Source: Rothia sp035916755 (GTDB lineage Bacteria > Actinomycetota > Actinomycetes > Actinomycetales > Micrococcaceae). Taken from it: 64,000 nucleotides of DNA. Under the pieces are notes generated by a model. It worked only from the letters and a program-made list of their open reading frames with translations, did no database searches and had not been told where the DNA came from. The position numbers and the translations under genes are program-made. Of this stretch, positions 54,071 to 62,607 are shown in pieces. Within the stretch, counting starts at the first letter, position 1; each line of letters begins with the position of its first letter. The stretch lies in NCBI RefSeq assembly GCF_035916755.1, contig NZ_JAYWIX010000002.1, positions 248,001-312,000 on the forward strand. Reading direction: 5' to 3'.

Positions 54071-54442
54071 ATGATTCAGCAGGAGTCACGACTCAAGGTT
54101 GCTGACAACACCGGTGCGAAGGAAATCCTGACCATCCGTGTTCTCGGTGGCTCAAAGCGTCGTTACGCAGGCATTGGCGACATCATCGTCGCAACCGTCA
54201 AGGATGCAATCCCCGGCGGTACCGTAAAGAAGGGCGACGTTGTTAAGGCAGTAGTCGTCCGCACCAAGAAGGAAGTTCGTCGTCCCGACGGCTCCTACAT
54301 CAAGTTCGACGAGAACTCAGCAGTAATTCTCAAGAACACCGATGGTGACCCCCGTGGCACCCGTATCTTCGGACCTGTTGGCCGCGAACTGCGCGACAAG
54401 AAGTTCATGAAGATCATTTCACTTGCTCCGGAGGTGCTCTAA
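54071..54442 (+). CDS. rplN: 50S ribosomal protein L14
   Basis: Core large-subunit protein. I start at ATG 54071 (AGGAGAAAT upstream), giving 123 residues and the family start MIQQESRLKVADNTGAKE. An upstream in-frame ATG at 54008 would add a 21-residue piece that does not belong to the family. First gene of the spc operon; in other bacteria it directly follows rpsQ, which here lies 17 kb away. Confidence 0.97.
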   Translation: MIQQESRLKVADNTGAKEILTIRVLGGSKRRYAGIGDIIVATVKDAIPGGTVKKGDVVKAVVVRTKKEVRRPDGSYIKFDENSAVILKNTDGDPRGTRIFGPVGRELRDKKFMKIISLAPEVL

Positions 54443-54445
54443 CTC

Positions 54446-54781
54446 ATGGCTAAAATCAAGTCTGGCGACCTGGTACAGGTTATTTCAGGTGCAGATAAGG
54501 GTAAGCAGGGCAAGGTTCTGAAGGTATTCCCCAAGACCGAGCGCGTGCTGGTTGAAGGCGTTAAGATCGTCACCAAGCACAACAAGGCTAACCCCATGAC
54601 CGGCGAAGCTGGCGGCATCGAAAAGGTTGAGGCACCGATTCACGTTTCAAACGTTGCAATCGTTGATCCCGAGACCAAGAAGCCGACCCGCGTTGGTTAC
54701 CGCCTCGAGACCGTAGAGCGCAATGGCAAGGAACGCACCGTTCGCGTTCGCGTTGCCAAGAGCTCGGGTAAGGACATCTAA
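54446..54781 (+). CDS. rplX: 50S ribosomal protein L24
   Basis: Assembly-initiator protein, 111 residues, with the KOW motif KIKSGDLVQVISGADKGKQG. It overlaps rplE by one base. Confidence 0.97.
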   Translation: MAKIKSGDLVQVISGADKGKQGKVLKVFPKTERVLVEGVKIVTKHNKANPMTGEAGGIEKVEAPIHVSNVAIVDPETKKPTRVGYRLETVERNGKERTVRVRVAKSSGKDI

Positions 54782-55341
54782 TGACCGAAGCAAAGATTAC
54801 CCCTCGTTTCAAGACTAAGTTCAACGAAGTAGTCACCCCCGCCCTGCAGGAAGAGTTCAAGTACGAGAACGTCATGCAGGCACCGAAGATCGTTAAGGTC
54901 GTCGTTAACATGGGTGTTGGTGAAGCTGCTAAGGACGCGAAGCTCATGGATGGTGCTATCCGCGACCTCACCGCTATCACCGGTCAGAAGCCGCTCGTTA
55001 CCCGCGCAAAGAAGTCCATCGCACAGTTCAAGCTGCGTGAAGGTCAGCCTATCGGCGCACACGTCACCCTCCGTGGCGATCGCATGTGGGAATTCCTCGA
55101 CCGCCTCGTCACCCTGGCACTTCCCCGTATCCGCGATTTCCGCGGCCTCTCGGACCGCCAGTTCGACGGTAACGGTAACTACACCTTCGGTCTGACCGAA
55201 CAGTCCATGTTCCACGAAATCGATCAGGACTCAATCGATCGCGTACGTGGTATGGACATTACCGTAGTAACCACCGCAAAGACCGACGATGAAGGCCGTG
55301 CGCTTCTGAAGGCACTCGGCTTCCCGTTCAAGACCCAGTAA
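54781..55341 (+). CDS. rplE: 50S ribosomal protein L5
   Basis: 5S rRNA-binding protein, 186 residues, with VVNMGVGEAAKD and GLTEQSMFHEID. The next gene is rpsH; no rpsN lies between them, unlike the usual spc order. Confidence 0.98.
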   Translation: MTEAKITPRFKTKFNEVVTPALQEEFKYENVMQAPKIVKVVVNMGVGEAAKDAKLMDGAIRDLTAITGQKPLVTRAKKSIAQFKLREGQPIGAHVTLRGDRMWEFLDRLVTLALPRIRDFRGLSDRQFDGNGNYTFGLTEQSMFHEIDQDSIDRVRGMDITVVTTAKTDDEGRALLKALGFPFKTQ

Positions 55342-55409
55342 CGACTACGTTATAGGTCCGCACCGAGATCACGGTGAGGAAACCATAACGAGGAAGGGCT
55401 CAGCCCACC

Positions 55410-55808
55410 ATGACTATGACAGATCCTGTCGCAGATATGCTGACCCGTTTGCGCAACGCAAACTCAGCACATCACGACACCGTGTCAATGCCTTACTCCA
55501 AGCTCAAGGCTCGCATCGCCGAGATCCTCAAGGCTGAAGGCTACATCGCTGACTTCAAGGAAGAGGAAGCAAAGGTCGGTAAGACCCTCACCCTCGAACT
55601 GAAGTTCGGCCCCTCACGTGAGCGCTCCATTGTAGGCGTTCGCCGCATTTCCAAGCCGGGTCTGCGTGTATACGCAAAGTCCACCAACCTGCCCCAGGTA
55701 CACGGTGGCCTCGGCATCGCAATCCTGTCAACCTCTTCAGGTCTGCTCACTGACAAGCAGGCTGCGAAGAAGGGTGTTGGCGGCGAAGTCGTCGCTTACA
55801 TCTGGTAG
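55410..55808 (+). CDS. rpsH: 30S ribosomal protein S8
   Basis: Small-subunit central-domain binder, 132 residues. MTMTDPVADMLTRLRNAN is typical of relatives, so the first of two nearby ATGs (55410) is preferred. C-terminus GGEVVAYIW is complete. A 68-base gap separates it from rplE. Confidence 0.97.
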   Translation: MTMTDPVADMLTRLRNANSAHHDTVSMPYSKLKARIAEILKAEGYIADFKEEEAKVGKTLTLELKFGPSRERSIVGVRRISKPGLRVYAKSTNLPQVHGGLGIAILSTSSGLLTDKQAAKKGVGGEVVAYIW

Positions 55809-55832
55809 TCGGTAGAAGAGAAAGGAAGAAGA

Positions 55833-56369
55833 ATGTCACGTATTGGACGTCTCCCCATCTCGGTTCCTGCCGGCGTTGAGGTAAAGATTGACGGCAACGT
55901 AGTTGCTGTTAAGGGTTCAAAGGGCGAGCTGACCCACGAGGTTGCTGCTCCCATCACCGTTGCACTCGAAGACGGTGTTGTCACCGTTTCCCGCCCGAAC
56001 GATGAGCGTGCATCACGTTCACTGCACGGCCTGACCCGCACCCTGATTCAGAACATGATCATCGGTGTTACCGAGGGCTACTCCAAGAAGCTCGAAATCG
56101 TTGGTACCGGTTACCGCGTAACCGCTAAGGGTTCCGACCTCGAGTTCGCACTTGGCTACTCACACCCCATCACCATCGAAGCACCCGAGGGTATCACCTT
56201 CGCTGTTGAGGGCGCTAACAAGCTGACCGTTTCCGGTATCAACAAGCAGCAGGTAGGCCAGGTAGCCGCTAACATCCGCGGTCTGCGCAAGCCCGATCCC
56301 TACAAGGGTAAGGGTGTTCGCTACGAAGGCGAGCAGATCCGTCGCAAGGTCGGAAAGGCTGGTAAGTAA
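55833..56369 (+). CDS. rplF: 50S ribosomal protein L6
   Basis: Large-subunit stalk-base protein, 178 residues: MSRIGRLPISVPAGVEV start and C-terminal PDPYKGKGVRYEGE. AAAGGAAGAAG precedes the ATG. Confidence 0.98.
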   Translation: MSRIGRLPISVPAGVEVKIDGNVVAVKGSKGELTHEVAAPITVALEDGVVTVSRPNDERASRSLHGLTRTLIQNMIIGVTEGYSKKLEIVGTGYRVTAKGSDLEFALGYSHPITIEAPEGITFAVEGANKLTVSGINKQQVGQVAANIRGLRKPDPYKGKGVRYEGEQIRRKVGKAGK

Positions 56370-56371
56370 CA

Positions 56372-56731
56372 ATGGCTGTAAAGACTAAGTCAGCACAGCG
56401 CGCACGCCGTCACGCACGCGTCCGCAAGTACGTTTCAGGCACCGCAGCACGCCCCCGCCTGTCCGTCACCCGCTCAGCTCGTCACATGTTTGTTCAGGTC
56501 ATCGATGACACCAAGGGTCTGACCCTGGCATCAGCTTCCACCATGGAAGCAGACCTGCGCGCAGCAGAGCTGGACAAGACCGCTAAGGCAAAGCGCGTTG
56601 GCGAACTCGTTGCCGAGCGTGCCAAGGCAGCAGGCATCGAAGCAGTTGTCTTCGACCGCGGTGGTAACAAGTACCACGGCCGTGTCGCAGCAGTTGCAGA
56701 AGGCGCACGCGAAGGAGGTCTGGCACTCTAA
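56372..56731 (+). CDS. rplR: 50S ribosomal protein L18
   Basis: 5S rRNA-binding protein, 119 residues, with the FDRGGNKYHGRVAAVAEGAREGG ending block (shortened here: FDRGGNKYHG). It overlaps rpsE by one base. Confidence 0.97.
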   Translation: MAVKTKSAQRARRHARVRKYVSGTAARPRLSVTRSARHMFVQVIDDTKGLTLASASTMEADLRAAELDKTAKAKRVGELVAERAKAAGIEAVVFDRGGNKYHGRVAAVAEGAREGGLAL

Positions 56732-57435
56732 TGAGCGAGCAGACTGTAAACGAAAAGGAAACTCAGGTGACTGAAGCAACCGCAGAAGCTACCGCTGAAA
56801 CCTCCGAGAAGCGCGAAGCCCGCCGTAACGAGCGCGGCGAACGCCGCGACAACCGCGGTGAGCGCCGCAACAACCGCGGTGAGCGCCGCAACAACCGCGG
56901 CCGCGAAGAAGAGAAGGACAAGTTCATCGAGCGCGTTGTCACCATCAACCGCGTCTCCAAGGTCGTCAAGGGTGGTCGTCGCTTCAGCTTCACCGCACTC
57001 GTCGTCGTTGGTGACGGTAACGGTATGGTTGGCGTTGGCTACGGCAAGGCGAAGGAAGTTCCCGCAGCTATCTCCAAGGGTGTTGAAGAAGCAAAGAAGA
57101 ACTTCTTCCGCGTACCCCGCGTTGACGGCCGCACCATTCCTCACCGCGTTCAGGGCGAAGCAGCCGCAGGCGTAGTTATGCTCCGCCCCGCTACCGCTGG
57201 TACCGGTGTTATCGCTGGTGGTCCCGTCCGTGCCGTACTTGAGGCAGCAGGCATCCACGATGTTCTGTCCAAGTCACTCGGTTCATCGAACCAGATTAAC
57301 ATTGTCCACGCGACCATCGAAGCACTGCGTCAGCTCGAAGAGCCCGTAGCAGTTGCTGCACGCCGTGGTCTTCCCCAGGACGAGGTTATCCCCGGCTTCC
57401 TGCGTGTCGCTCAGTCTGAAAAGGCAGGTGCGTAA
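56731..57435 (+). CDS. rpsE: 30S ribosomal protein S5 with a repetitive N-terminal extension
   Basis: Accuracy protein of the small subunit; 234 residues, longer than E. coli S5 (167). The extra part is N-terminal: a Glu/Thr-rich start then three copies of a seven-residue ERRNNRG-type repeat (residues ~37-57). The S5 core starts at KDKFIERVVTINRVSKVVKG and the C-terminal domain is normal, with no spectinomycin-type change noted. The ATG overlaps the rplR stop. Confidence 0.97.
   Translation: MSEQTVNEKETQVTEATAEATAETSEKREARRNERGERRDNRGERRNNRGERRNNRGREEEKDKFIERVVTINRVSKVVKGGRRFSFTALVVVGDGNGMVGVGYGKAKEVPAAISKGVEEAKKNFFRVPRVDGRTIPHRVQGEAAAGVVMLRPATAGTGVIAGGPVRAVLEAAGIHDVLSKSLGSSNQINIVHATIEALRQLEEPVAVAARRGLPQDEVIPGFLRVAQSEKAGA
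56839..56901 (+). repeat. Three tandem 21-base repeats in rpsE
   Basis: Three in-frame copies of GARCGCCGCRACAACCGCGG plus one base, the second and third nearly identical. Each encodes E-R-R-(N/D)-N-R-G. Copy number may vary between strains. Confidence 0.9.
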
Positions 57436-57644
57436 TGACCGGTAAGCGTATTCAGCCCAGCGATGCAAAGCTGGAAATCACCCAGATCAAGTCCTACGTC
57501 GGTGAAAAGCAGAATATGCGCGACACCCTCCGTTCCCTGGGCCTCAAGCGCCCCGGCAACAAGGTTGTTCGCGTTGCTGACCCCGTCACCTGCGGCATGA
57601 TCAACACCGTAGCTCACCTGGTTCAGGTTGAGGAGGTCAAGTAA
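57435..57644 (+). CDS. rpmD: 50S ribosomal protein L30
   Basis: Small large-subunit protein, 69 residues, with QIKSYVGEKQNMRDTLRSLG. It overlaps rpsE by one base (TAATG). Confidence 0.96.
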   Translation: MTGKRIQPSDAKLEITQIKSYVGEKQNMRDTLRSLGLKRPGNKVVRVADPVTCGMINTVAHLVQVEEVK

Positions 57645-57646
57645 AG

Positions 57647-58099
57647 ATGGCAAACAACGACGCTATCAAGATTCACGATCTGCGCCCGGCTCCGGGTGCC
57701 CACAAGGCTAAGACCCGCGTAGGCCGCGGTGAAGGCTCAAAGGGTAAGACCGCAGGTCGCGGTACCAAGGGTACCAAGGCACGTTACCAGGTTCGCGCCG
57801 GCTTTGAAGGTGGTCAGCTTCCGCTGCACATGCGCCTTCCCAAGCTGCGCGGCTTCAAGAACCCCTTCCGCACCGAGTACCAGGTTGTTAACCTGGACCG
57901 CATCGCGGAACTGTTCCCCGAGGGCGGCGACATCACTGTTGACGCTCTGGTAGCAGCTGGCGCAGTTCGCAAGAACGAACTGGTCAAGGTTCTCGGTACC
58001 GGCGAAATCTCAGCAGCCTACAACGTAACCGTTGACAAGGTTTCTGAGTCAGCTAAGGCCAAGATTGAGGCTGCTGGCGGTTCTGTAACCGTCAAGTAG
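57647..58099 (+). CDS. rplO: 50S ribosomal protein L15
   Basis: Late-assembly protein, 150 residues, with the Gly/Lys-rich RVGRGEGSKGKTAGRGTKG and FEGGQLPLHMRLPK. Last ribosomal gene before a strong terminator. Confidence 0.98.
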   Translation: MANNDAIKIHDLRPAPGAHKAKTRVGRGEGSKGKTAGRGTKGTKARYQVRAGFEGGQLPLHMRLPKLRGFKNPFRTEYQVVNLDRIAELFPEGGDITVDALVAAGAVRKNELVKVLGTGEISAAYNVTVDKVSESAKAKIEAAGGSVTVK

Positions 58100-58141
58100 T
58101 TCCATGACGCACCGGGCAACCGGTTGCGCCATACTCTTGCG

Positions 58142-58180
58142 GGTGCCCCGCTCACTTCGGTGAGCGGGGCACCTTTCTTT
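58142..58180 (+). terminator. Strong terminator after rplO
   Basis: A perfect 14-base stem (GGTGCCCCGCTCAC, 58142-58155, with 58160-58173) is closed by a TTCG tetraloop and followed by TTTCTTT. Confidence 0.95.
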
Positions 58181-58256
58181 AAGCTCAGAGGGGCTGCGCT
58201 ACACACAAAAGACTTTTAAGCGATAGACTGGACAAGATTGTGTACTCGCCCCGTCC

Positions 58257-58297
58257 ACCTGCCAGTTGCAGGTTGCCCGGGGCAACCTAATTTTTTT
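58257..58297 (+). promoter_or_regulatory. Attenuator-like leader before secY
   Basis: Two overlapping hairpins: ACCTGC/GCAGGT (58257-58262 with 58268-58273) and GGTTGCC/GGCAACC (58271-58277 with 58281-58287). The second is followed by TAATTTTTTT, the form of an intrinsic terminator, and the two share bases 58271-58273, so they cannot both form fully. The secY ribosome site begins about ten bases later. Confidence 0.55.
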
Positions 58298-58314
58298 GTC
58301 TCACAGGAGGACAT

Positions 58315-59625
58315 GTGCTGACCGCTTTCGGACGGGCTTTCAAGACGCCCGACCTGCGTAACAAGCTGCTGTTCACCCTGGGTATTATCGTGATCTACCG
58401 CGTGGGCGTCTTTATTCCCGCTCCCGGTGTCTCCTACGGAAACGTGCAGCAGTGCCTGTCGACCGCCACCGCAACCGGTGGCGTCTACGACATGATTAAC
58501 CTCTTTAGCGGTGGCGCGCTGCTCCAGCTGTCGATTTTTGCCCTGGGCGTTATGCCTTACATTACCGCGAGCATTATTGTTCAGCTGCTTCGCGTCGTCA
58601 TTCCCCGCTTCCAGCAGCTGCACGAGGAAGGTGCCCAGGGGCAGACCAAGCTGACCCAGTACACCCGCTACCTCACCATTCTGCTGGCCCTACTGAACGC
58701 CACCACCATTGTGTCGCTGGCTCGCTCGGGTATGCTCCTACAGGGCTGCACCCTGCCGATTATCCCCGATGACGGCATCTGGAACATCCTGCTGATTATC
58801 ACCGCTTTGACCGCCGGTACCGGTGTGGTCATGTGGCTGGGTGAACAGATCACCGAAAAGGGTGTGGGCAACGGTATGTCCCTGCTGATTTTCACCTCGA
58901 TCGCAGCGTCTTTCCCTTCCGCTTTTGGTTCCATTCTGCAGACCCAGGGCTGGGGCATCTTCTCCGCAGTTGTCGCGGTCGGCCTGCTAGTTATCGTTGC
59001 GGTTGTCTTCGTTGAGCAGTCTCAGCGTCGCATCCCCGTGCAGTACGCCAAGCGAATGATTGGCCGCCGGACTATCGGCGGTACCACCACCTACATTCCT
59101 CTCAAGGTCAACATGGCCGGCGTTATCCCCATCATCTTCGCATCCTCCATGCTGATGGTTCCCGGCCTCATCGCCCAGTTCAACACCCCCTCAGACGGCT
59201 CAGCCCCGCCCGAGTGGGTCAACTGGATCAATACCTACCTGGTCATGGGTGACCATCCGCTCTATATGACCCTCTACTCCCTGCTGATTCTGGGTTTTGC
59301 CTACTTCTATGTCTCCATCACCTTCAACACCGAAGAAGTTGCGGGCAACATGAAGAAGTACGGTGGTTTTATCCCCGGCATCCGTGCAGGACGCCCCACC
59401 CAGGAATACCTGAGCTACGTGCTCAACCGTATTACCCTTCCCGGCGCCATTTACGTAGCAGTACTAGCGCTTCTACCGCTGGTAGCCTTCGTCCTCTTCG
59501 GTGCCAACCAGAATTTCCCGCTCGGCGGTGCCTCACTGCTGATCGTTATCGGCGTTGGCCTTGACACTGTCAAGCAAATCGACGCCCAGCTCCAACAACG
59601 CAACTACGAAGGACTGCTCCGATGA
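58315..59625 (+). CDS. secY: Protein translocase subunit SecY
   Basis: Channel-forming subunit of the Sec translocon; 436 residues with about ten membrane helices. The family signatures GVFIPAPGVS near the N-terminus and LGVMPYITASIIVQLL, plus NMKKYGGFIPGIRAGRPT in the cytoplasmic loop, are present. GTG start at 58315 with AGGAGGAC. It overlaps adk by four bases (ATGA). Confidence 0.97.
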   Translation: MLTAFGRAFKTPDLRNKLLFTLGIIVIYRVGVFIPAPGVSYGNVQQCLSTATATGGVYDMINLFSGGALLQLSIFALGVMPYITASIIVQLLRVVIPRFQQLHEEGAQGQTKLTQYTRYLTILLALLNATTIVSLARSGMLLQGCTLPIIPDDGIWNILLIITALTAGTGVVMWLGEQITEKGVGNGMSLLIFTSIAASFPSAFGSILQTQGWGIFSAVVAVGLLVIVAVVFVEQSQRRIPVQYAKRMIGRRTIGGTTTYIPLKVNMAGVIPIIFASSMLMVPGLIAQFNTPSDGSAPPEWVNWINTYLVMGDHPLYMTLYSLLILGFAYFYVSITFNTEEVAGNMKKYGGFIPGIRAGRPTQEYLSYVLNRITLPGAIYVAVLALLPLVAFVLFGANQNFPLGGASLLIVIGVGLDTVKQIDAQLQQRNYEGLLR

Positions 59626-60185
59626 ACCGTCTGCTGATCATTGGCCCTCCCGGTGCTGGTAAAGGCACCCAGGCCGTCAAAATCGCTGAAAAGCTGAACA
59701 TCCCCGCTATCTCTACCGGCGACATCTTCCGCAAGAACATCAAGGAAGAAACCAAGCTGGGCAAGGAAGCCAAGAGCTACATCGACTCAGGCAACCTGGT
59801 CCCCGACTCCGTGACCAACCGTATGGTCCGCGCCCGCCTAGCTGAAGACGATACCGCTAACGGCTTCCTGCTCGATGGCTACCCCCGCAATACCGCCCAG
59901 GTTGGTGAGCTCGACACCATCCTCGCAGACATGGGCCAGGAAATCGGTCAGGTGCTGCTACTCGTCGCCGACAACGACGAACTGGTTGAACGCCTGCTGG
60001 GGCGCGCCGCTAAGGAAGGCCGCTCAGATGACAACGAAGAGGTCATCCGCCACCGCCTCAAGGTCTACGAAGAAGAAACCGCACCCCTCGTAGCTATCTA
60101 CACCGAGCGCGGCCTTGTGACCGAAATTGACGGTCTCGGCGAGATCGACGAAGTCACCGCCCGAATCATGGACGCACTCAAGTAA
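59622..60185 (+). CDS. adk: Adenylate kinase (short type)
   Basis: Interconverts AMP+ATP and two ADP. The 187 residues show the P-loop GPPGAGKGTQA, the AMP-site DGYPRN and a short LID (GRAAKEGRSDDNEEVIRHR) without the zinc finger of the long form, as usual in actinobacteria. It is coupled to secY by a four-base overlap and ends at its own terminator. Confidence 0.97.
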   Translation: MNRLLIIGPPGAGKGTQAVKIAEKLNIPAISTGDIFRKNIKEETKLGKEAKSYIDSGNLVPDSVTNRMVRARLAEDDTANGFLLDGYPRNTAQVGELDTILADMGQEIGQVLLLVADNDELVERLLGRAAKEGRSDDNEEVIRHRLKVYEEETAPLVAIYTERGLVTEIDGLGEIDEVTARIMDALK

Positions 60186-60197
60186 ACGTCCGCTCCA

Positions 60198-60234
60198 CTT
60201 GTGCCCCCGGTCATTGCGGGGGCACAAGCTTTTA
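60198..60234 (+). terminator. Terminator after adk
   Basis: CTTGTGCCCCCG (60198-60209) pairs perfectly with CGGGGGCACAAG (60217-60228) and is followed by CTTTT. Confidence 0.9.
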
Positions 60235-60294
60235 AAGCAGACTGGTGTAGTTTGACTCCACTACGCCACACAAACCTAGCCAGGAAAGAGCACT

Positions 60295-61128
60295 ATGCGC
60301 CGCATCGAATACAAAACAGACCGCCAGCTTGGTGAAATGGCCCGAGCAGGTGTAATCACCTCCCGTGCCCTGGACGCAGCGGTAGCAGCTGCCGCCCCCG
60401 GCGTCACTACTGCCGAACTCGATACGGTCTTCCGCGGCGTCCTCGCTGAACACGGCGCAGGGTCCAACTTCCTGGGCTACTACGACTACCCGGCAACCAT
60501 CTGTACCTCGGTCAACGACGAGGTCGTTCACGGAATCCCCGGCCCCCGCGTCCTGCACGACGGGGACATCATCTCCATTGACGGCGGTGCTACCGTCCAG
60601 GACGCCCGTGGCACCACCTGGCACGGCGACTCAGCCCGCACCGCCCTCATCGGCGAGGTCTCAGACGCCCGCCGTGAACTCTCAGAGATCACCCGAGCAG
60701 CCCTCTGGCACGGCATCGCAGCCCTCGCCACCGCCAAAAAAATTGGCGAAGTCGGCTTCGCCATCGAAAACTTCGTTCGGGAAGAAACCGGCGAAAAATA
60801 CGGAATCATCGAAGACTTCGTAGGCCACGGCATCGGTACCTCCATGCACATGGCCCCCGACGTCCTCAACTACGCCGCCCGCGACCTCGGCCCCCGCGTC
60901 AAAAAAGGCATGGCCTTCGCCATCGAACCCATGCTCGTGACTGGCTCTATTGAAACCGTCACCCTCGAGGACGACTGGACCATCAAAACCGTCGATGGGG
61001 GAGACGCCTGCCAGTGGGAACACTCCGTCTGTGTACACTCCGAAGGTATCTGGGTGCTCACCGCAGAGGACGGCGGCGCCTCCGAGCTCTCCAAACTCGG
61101 CGTCACCGTCAAGCCCATCCCCGCCTAA
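60295..61128 (+). CDS. map: Methionine aminopeptidase, type I
   Basis: Removes the initiator Met from new proteins. The 277 residues carry the catalytic and metal ligands: His in EVVHGIPG, Asp in ISIDGGA and HGDSART, His in GHGIGTSMH, Glu in AIEPML and in QWEHSVCV. ATG preceded by AGGAAAGAGC. The short gap to rlmN and codon use rich in GCC, CTC and AAA differ slightly from the ribosomal genes. Confidence 0.96.
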   Translation: MRRIEYKTDRQLGEMARAGVITSRALDAAVAAAAPGVTTAELDTVFRGVLAEHGAGSNFLGYYDYPATICTSVNDEVVHGIPGPRVLHDGDIISIDGGATVQDARGTTWHGDSARTALIGEVSDARRELSEITRAALWHGIAALATAKKIGEVGFAIENFVREETGEKYGIIEDFVGHGIGTSMHMAPDVLNYAARDLGPRVKKGMAFAIEPMLVTGSIETVTLEDDWTIKTVDGGDACQWEHSVCVHSEGIWVLTAEDGGASELSKLGVTVKPIPA

Positions 61129-61182
61129 ACCACGCAACCTAGTCCCCAGCGTCCGCCCCGCATCGCACCGAAAGCAACAGCA

Positions 61183-62364
61183 ATGACCGAAACCACCAGC
61201 GTTCCCCTGGAAATCTCCAGCGCCCGCCCCGAACCCGGCCAAATCATCCTCAAAGCCCCCCGCCGTGGCAAGCCCCCGCGCCACATCGCAGACTTCGACA
61301 TGGCCGGCCGCCGCGCCTTCCTCGAAGAACTCGGCTACAAGCCCTTCCGAGCCGCCCAGCTCTCCAAGCACTACTTCGAACGCCTCGTCAACGACCCGGC
61401 CCAGATGACCGACCTACCCGCAACAGAACGCGAAAAAATGGTCGCCGACGCCATGCCCCAGCTGCTCACCACCGTCCGCACCCTCGAAGCCGACGGCGGC
61501 GACACCCTCAAAGTCGTCCACCGCCTCTTCGACGGAGCCCTCGTCGAATCCGTCATCATGCGCTACGACAACCGCGTCACCATGTGCATCTCCTCCCAAG
61601 CAGGCTGCGGCATGAACTGCCCCTTCTGCGCCACCGGCCAGCAGGGCCTCACCCGCAACCTCTCCACCGCCGAAATCGTCGAACAAGTCATCGCAGGTGC
61701 CCGCTATCTCAAAGACATGAAAGGCCTCGAACAGGCCGAAGGCGGCTCCGAAAACACCCGCCCCTTGCGCGTCTCCAACATCGTCTTCATGGGCATGGGC
61801 GAAGCCCTCGCCAACTACAAAGCTACCATGGGCGCCGTACACCGCCTTATCGACCCCGCCCCCGAAGGACTCGGCATCTCAGCCCGCGGCATCACCATGT
61901 CCACCGTCGGCCTCGTCCCCGGCATCCGCAAATTCGAACTAGAAAAACTCCCCATCACCCTAGCCCTCTCCCTCCACGCCCCCGACGACGAACTCCGCGA
62001 CGAACTCATTCCCATCAACCAGCGCTGGAAAGTCGACGAAACCCTCGACGCCGCCTACGACTACTACCGCACCACCGGCCGCCGCATCTCCATCGAATAC
62101 GCCCTCATCCGCGACATCAACGACCAGGGCTGGCGCGCCGACCTCCTCGGCAAAAAACTCGCCTCTCGTGGCCGCGGCTGGGTCCATGTCAACCCCATCC
62201 CGCTCAACCCCACCCCCGGCTCCAAATGGACAGCCTCCCGCAAAGGCGTCGAACAAAACTTCGTCGAACGCCTACGCGCCCACGGCATCCCCACCACCGT
62301 ACGCGACACCCGCGGAAGTGACATTGACGGTGCCTGCGGCCAGCTTGCTGCTAAGGAAGACTAA
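61183..62364 (+). CDS. rlmN: 23S rRNA (adenine-2503-C2)-methyltransferase RlmN
   Basis: Radical-SAM enzyme that methylates A2503 of 23S rRNA and A37 of some tRNAs. The 393 residues hold the CxxxCxxC cluster site in CGMNCPFCATGQQG, FMGMGEAL, and the C-terminal Cys in DGACGQL used as the covalent intermediate partner. The usual Cys pair for RlmN is present; Cfr cannot be fully excluded, but the sequence and chromosome context fit RlmN. An unusual place between map and infA; its codons are strongly C-ended with frequent AAA, unlike the highly expressed neighbours. Confidence 0.93.
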   Translation: MTETTSVPLEISSARPEPGQIILKAPRRGKPPRHIADFDMAGRRAFLEELGYKPFRAAQLSKHYFERLVNDPAQMTDLPATEREKMVADAMPQLLTTVRTLEADGGDTLKVVHRLFDGALVESVIMRYDNRVTMCISSQAGCGMNCPFCATGQQGLTRNLSTAEIVEQVIAGARYLKDMKGLEQAEGGSENTRPLRVSNIVFMGMGEALANYKATMGAVHRLIDPAPEGLGISARGITMSTVGLVPGIRKFELEKLPITLALSLHAPDDELRDELIPINQRWKVDETLDAAYDYYRTTGRRISIEYALIRDINDQGWRADLLGKKLASRGRGWVHVNPIPLNPTPGSKWTASRKGVEQNFVERLRAHGIPTTVRDTRGSDIDGACGQLAAKED

Positions 62365-62377
62365 ATGCTGACGCACA

Positions 62378-62473
62378 GCAGATGCGCTTTTGCCTGCTGA
62401 CCCTCTCGCTGGTTCGCTAACGCTCACGAGCGATTCACGCCAGCCCCAGCCAGCAGGCTGACAGCGCATCCGC
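62378..62473. repeat. Large imperfect inverted repeat after rlmN
   Basis: The outer arms are ATGCGCTTTTGCCTGCTG-like (62378-62399) and CAGCAGGCTGACAGCGCAT-like (62451-62473), with a few mismatches. An inner CGCTGG/CCAGC pair and a CTCGC/GAGCG pair (62404-62444) extend it. It has the look of a palindromic intergenic repeat or a structured RNA. The 380-base gap it lies in has no gene. Confidence 0.5.
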
Positions 62474-62532
62474 TGAGCTCAGTTGTGGGGAGTCTGGTCA
62501 GTCTGCTACCGGAGCGTCCTGCCCCTGCGCTT

Positions 62533-62597
62533 AAGCCCCGGGTCTTAATGTGAAGCTCGCTATGTTTTGCGAAAACCATTAACATTCCGGGGCTTTT
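62533..62597 (+). terminator. Terminator-like hairpin before infA
   Basis: AAGCCCCGG (62533-62541) pairs with CCGGGGCTT (62587-62595), with AATGT/ACATT as an inner stem and a long loop; TT follows. Its right arm overlaps the infA promoter. Confidence 0.6.
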
Positions 62598-62607
62598 GCC
62601 GTATATT
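62579..62607 (+). promoter_or_regulatory. infA promoter
   Basis: TTAACA (62579-62584) and TATATT (62602-62607) are 17 bases apart, both one base from the vegetative consensus, 138 bases upstream of infA. Confidence 0.65.
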
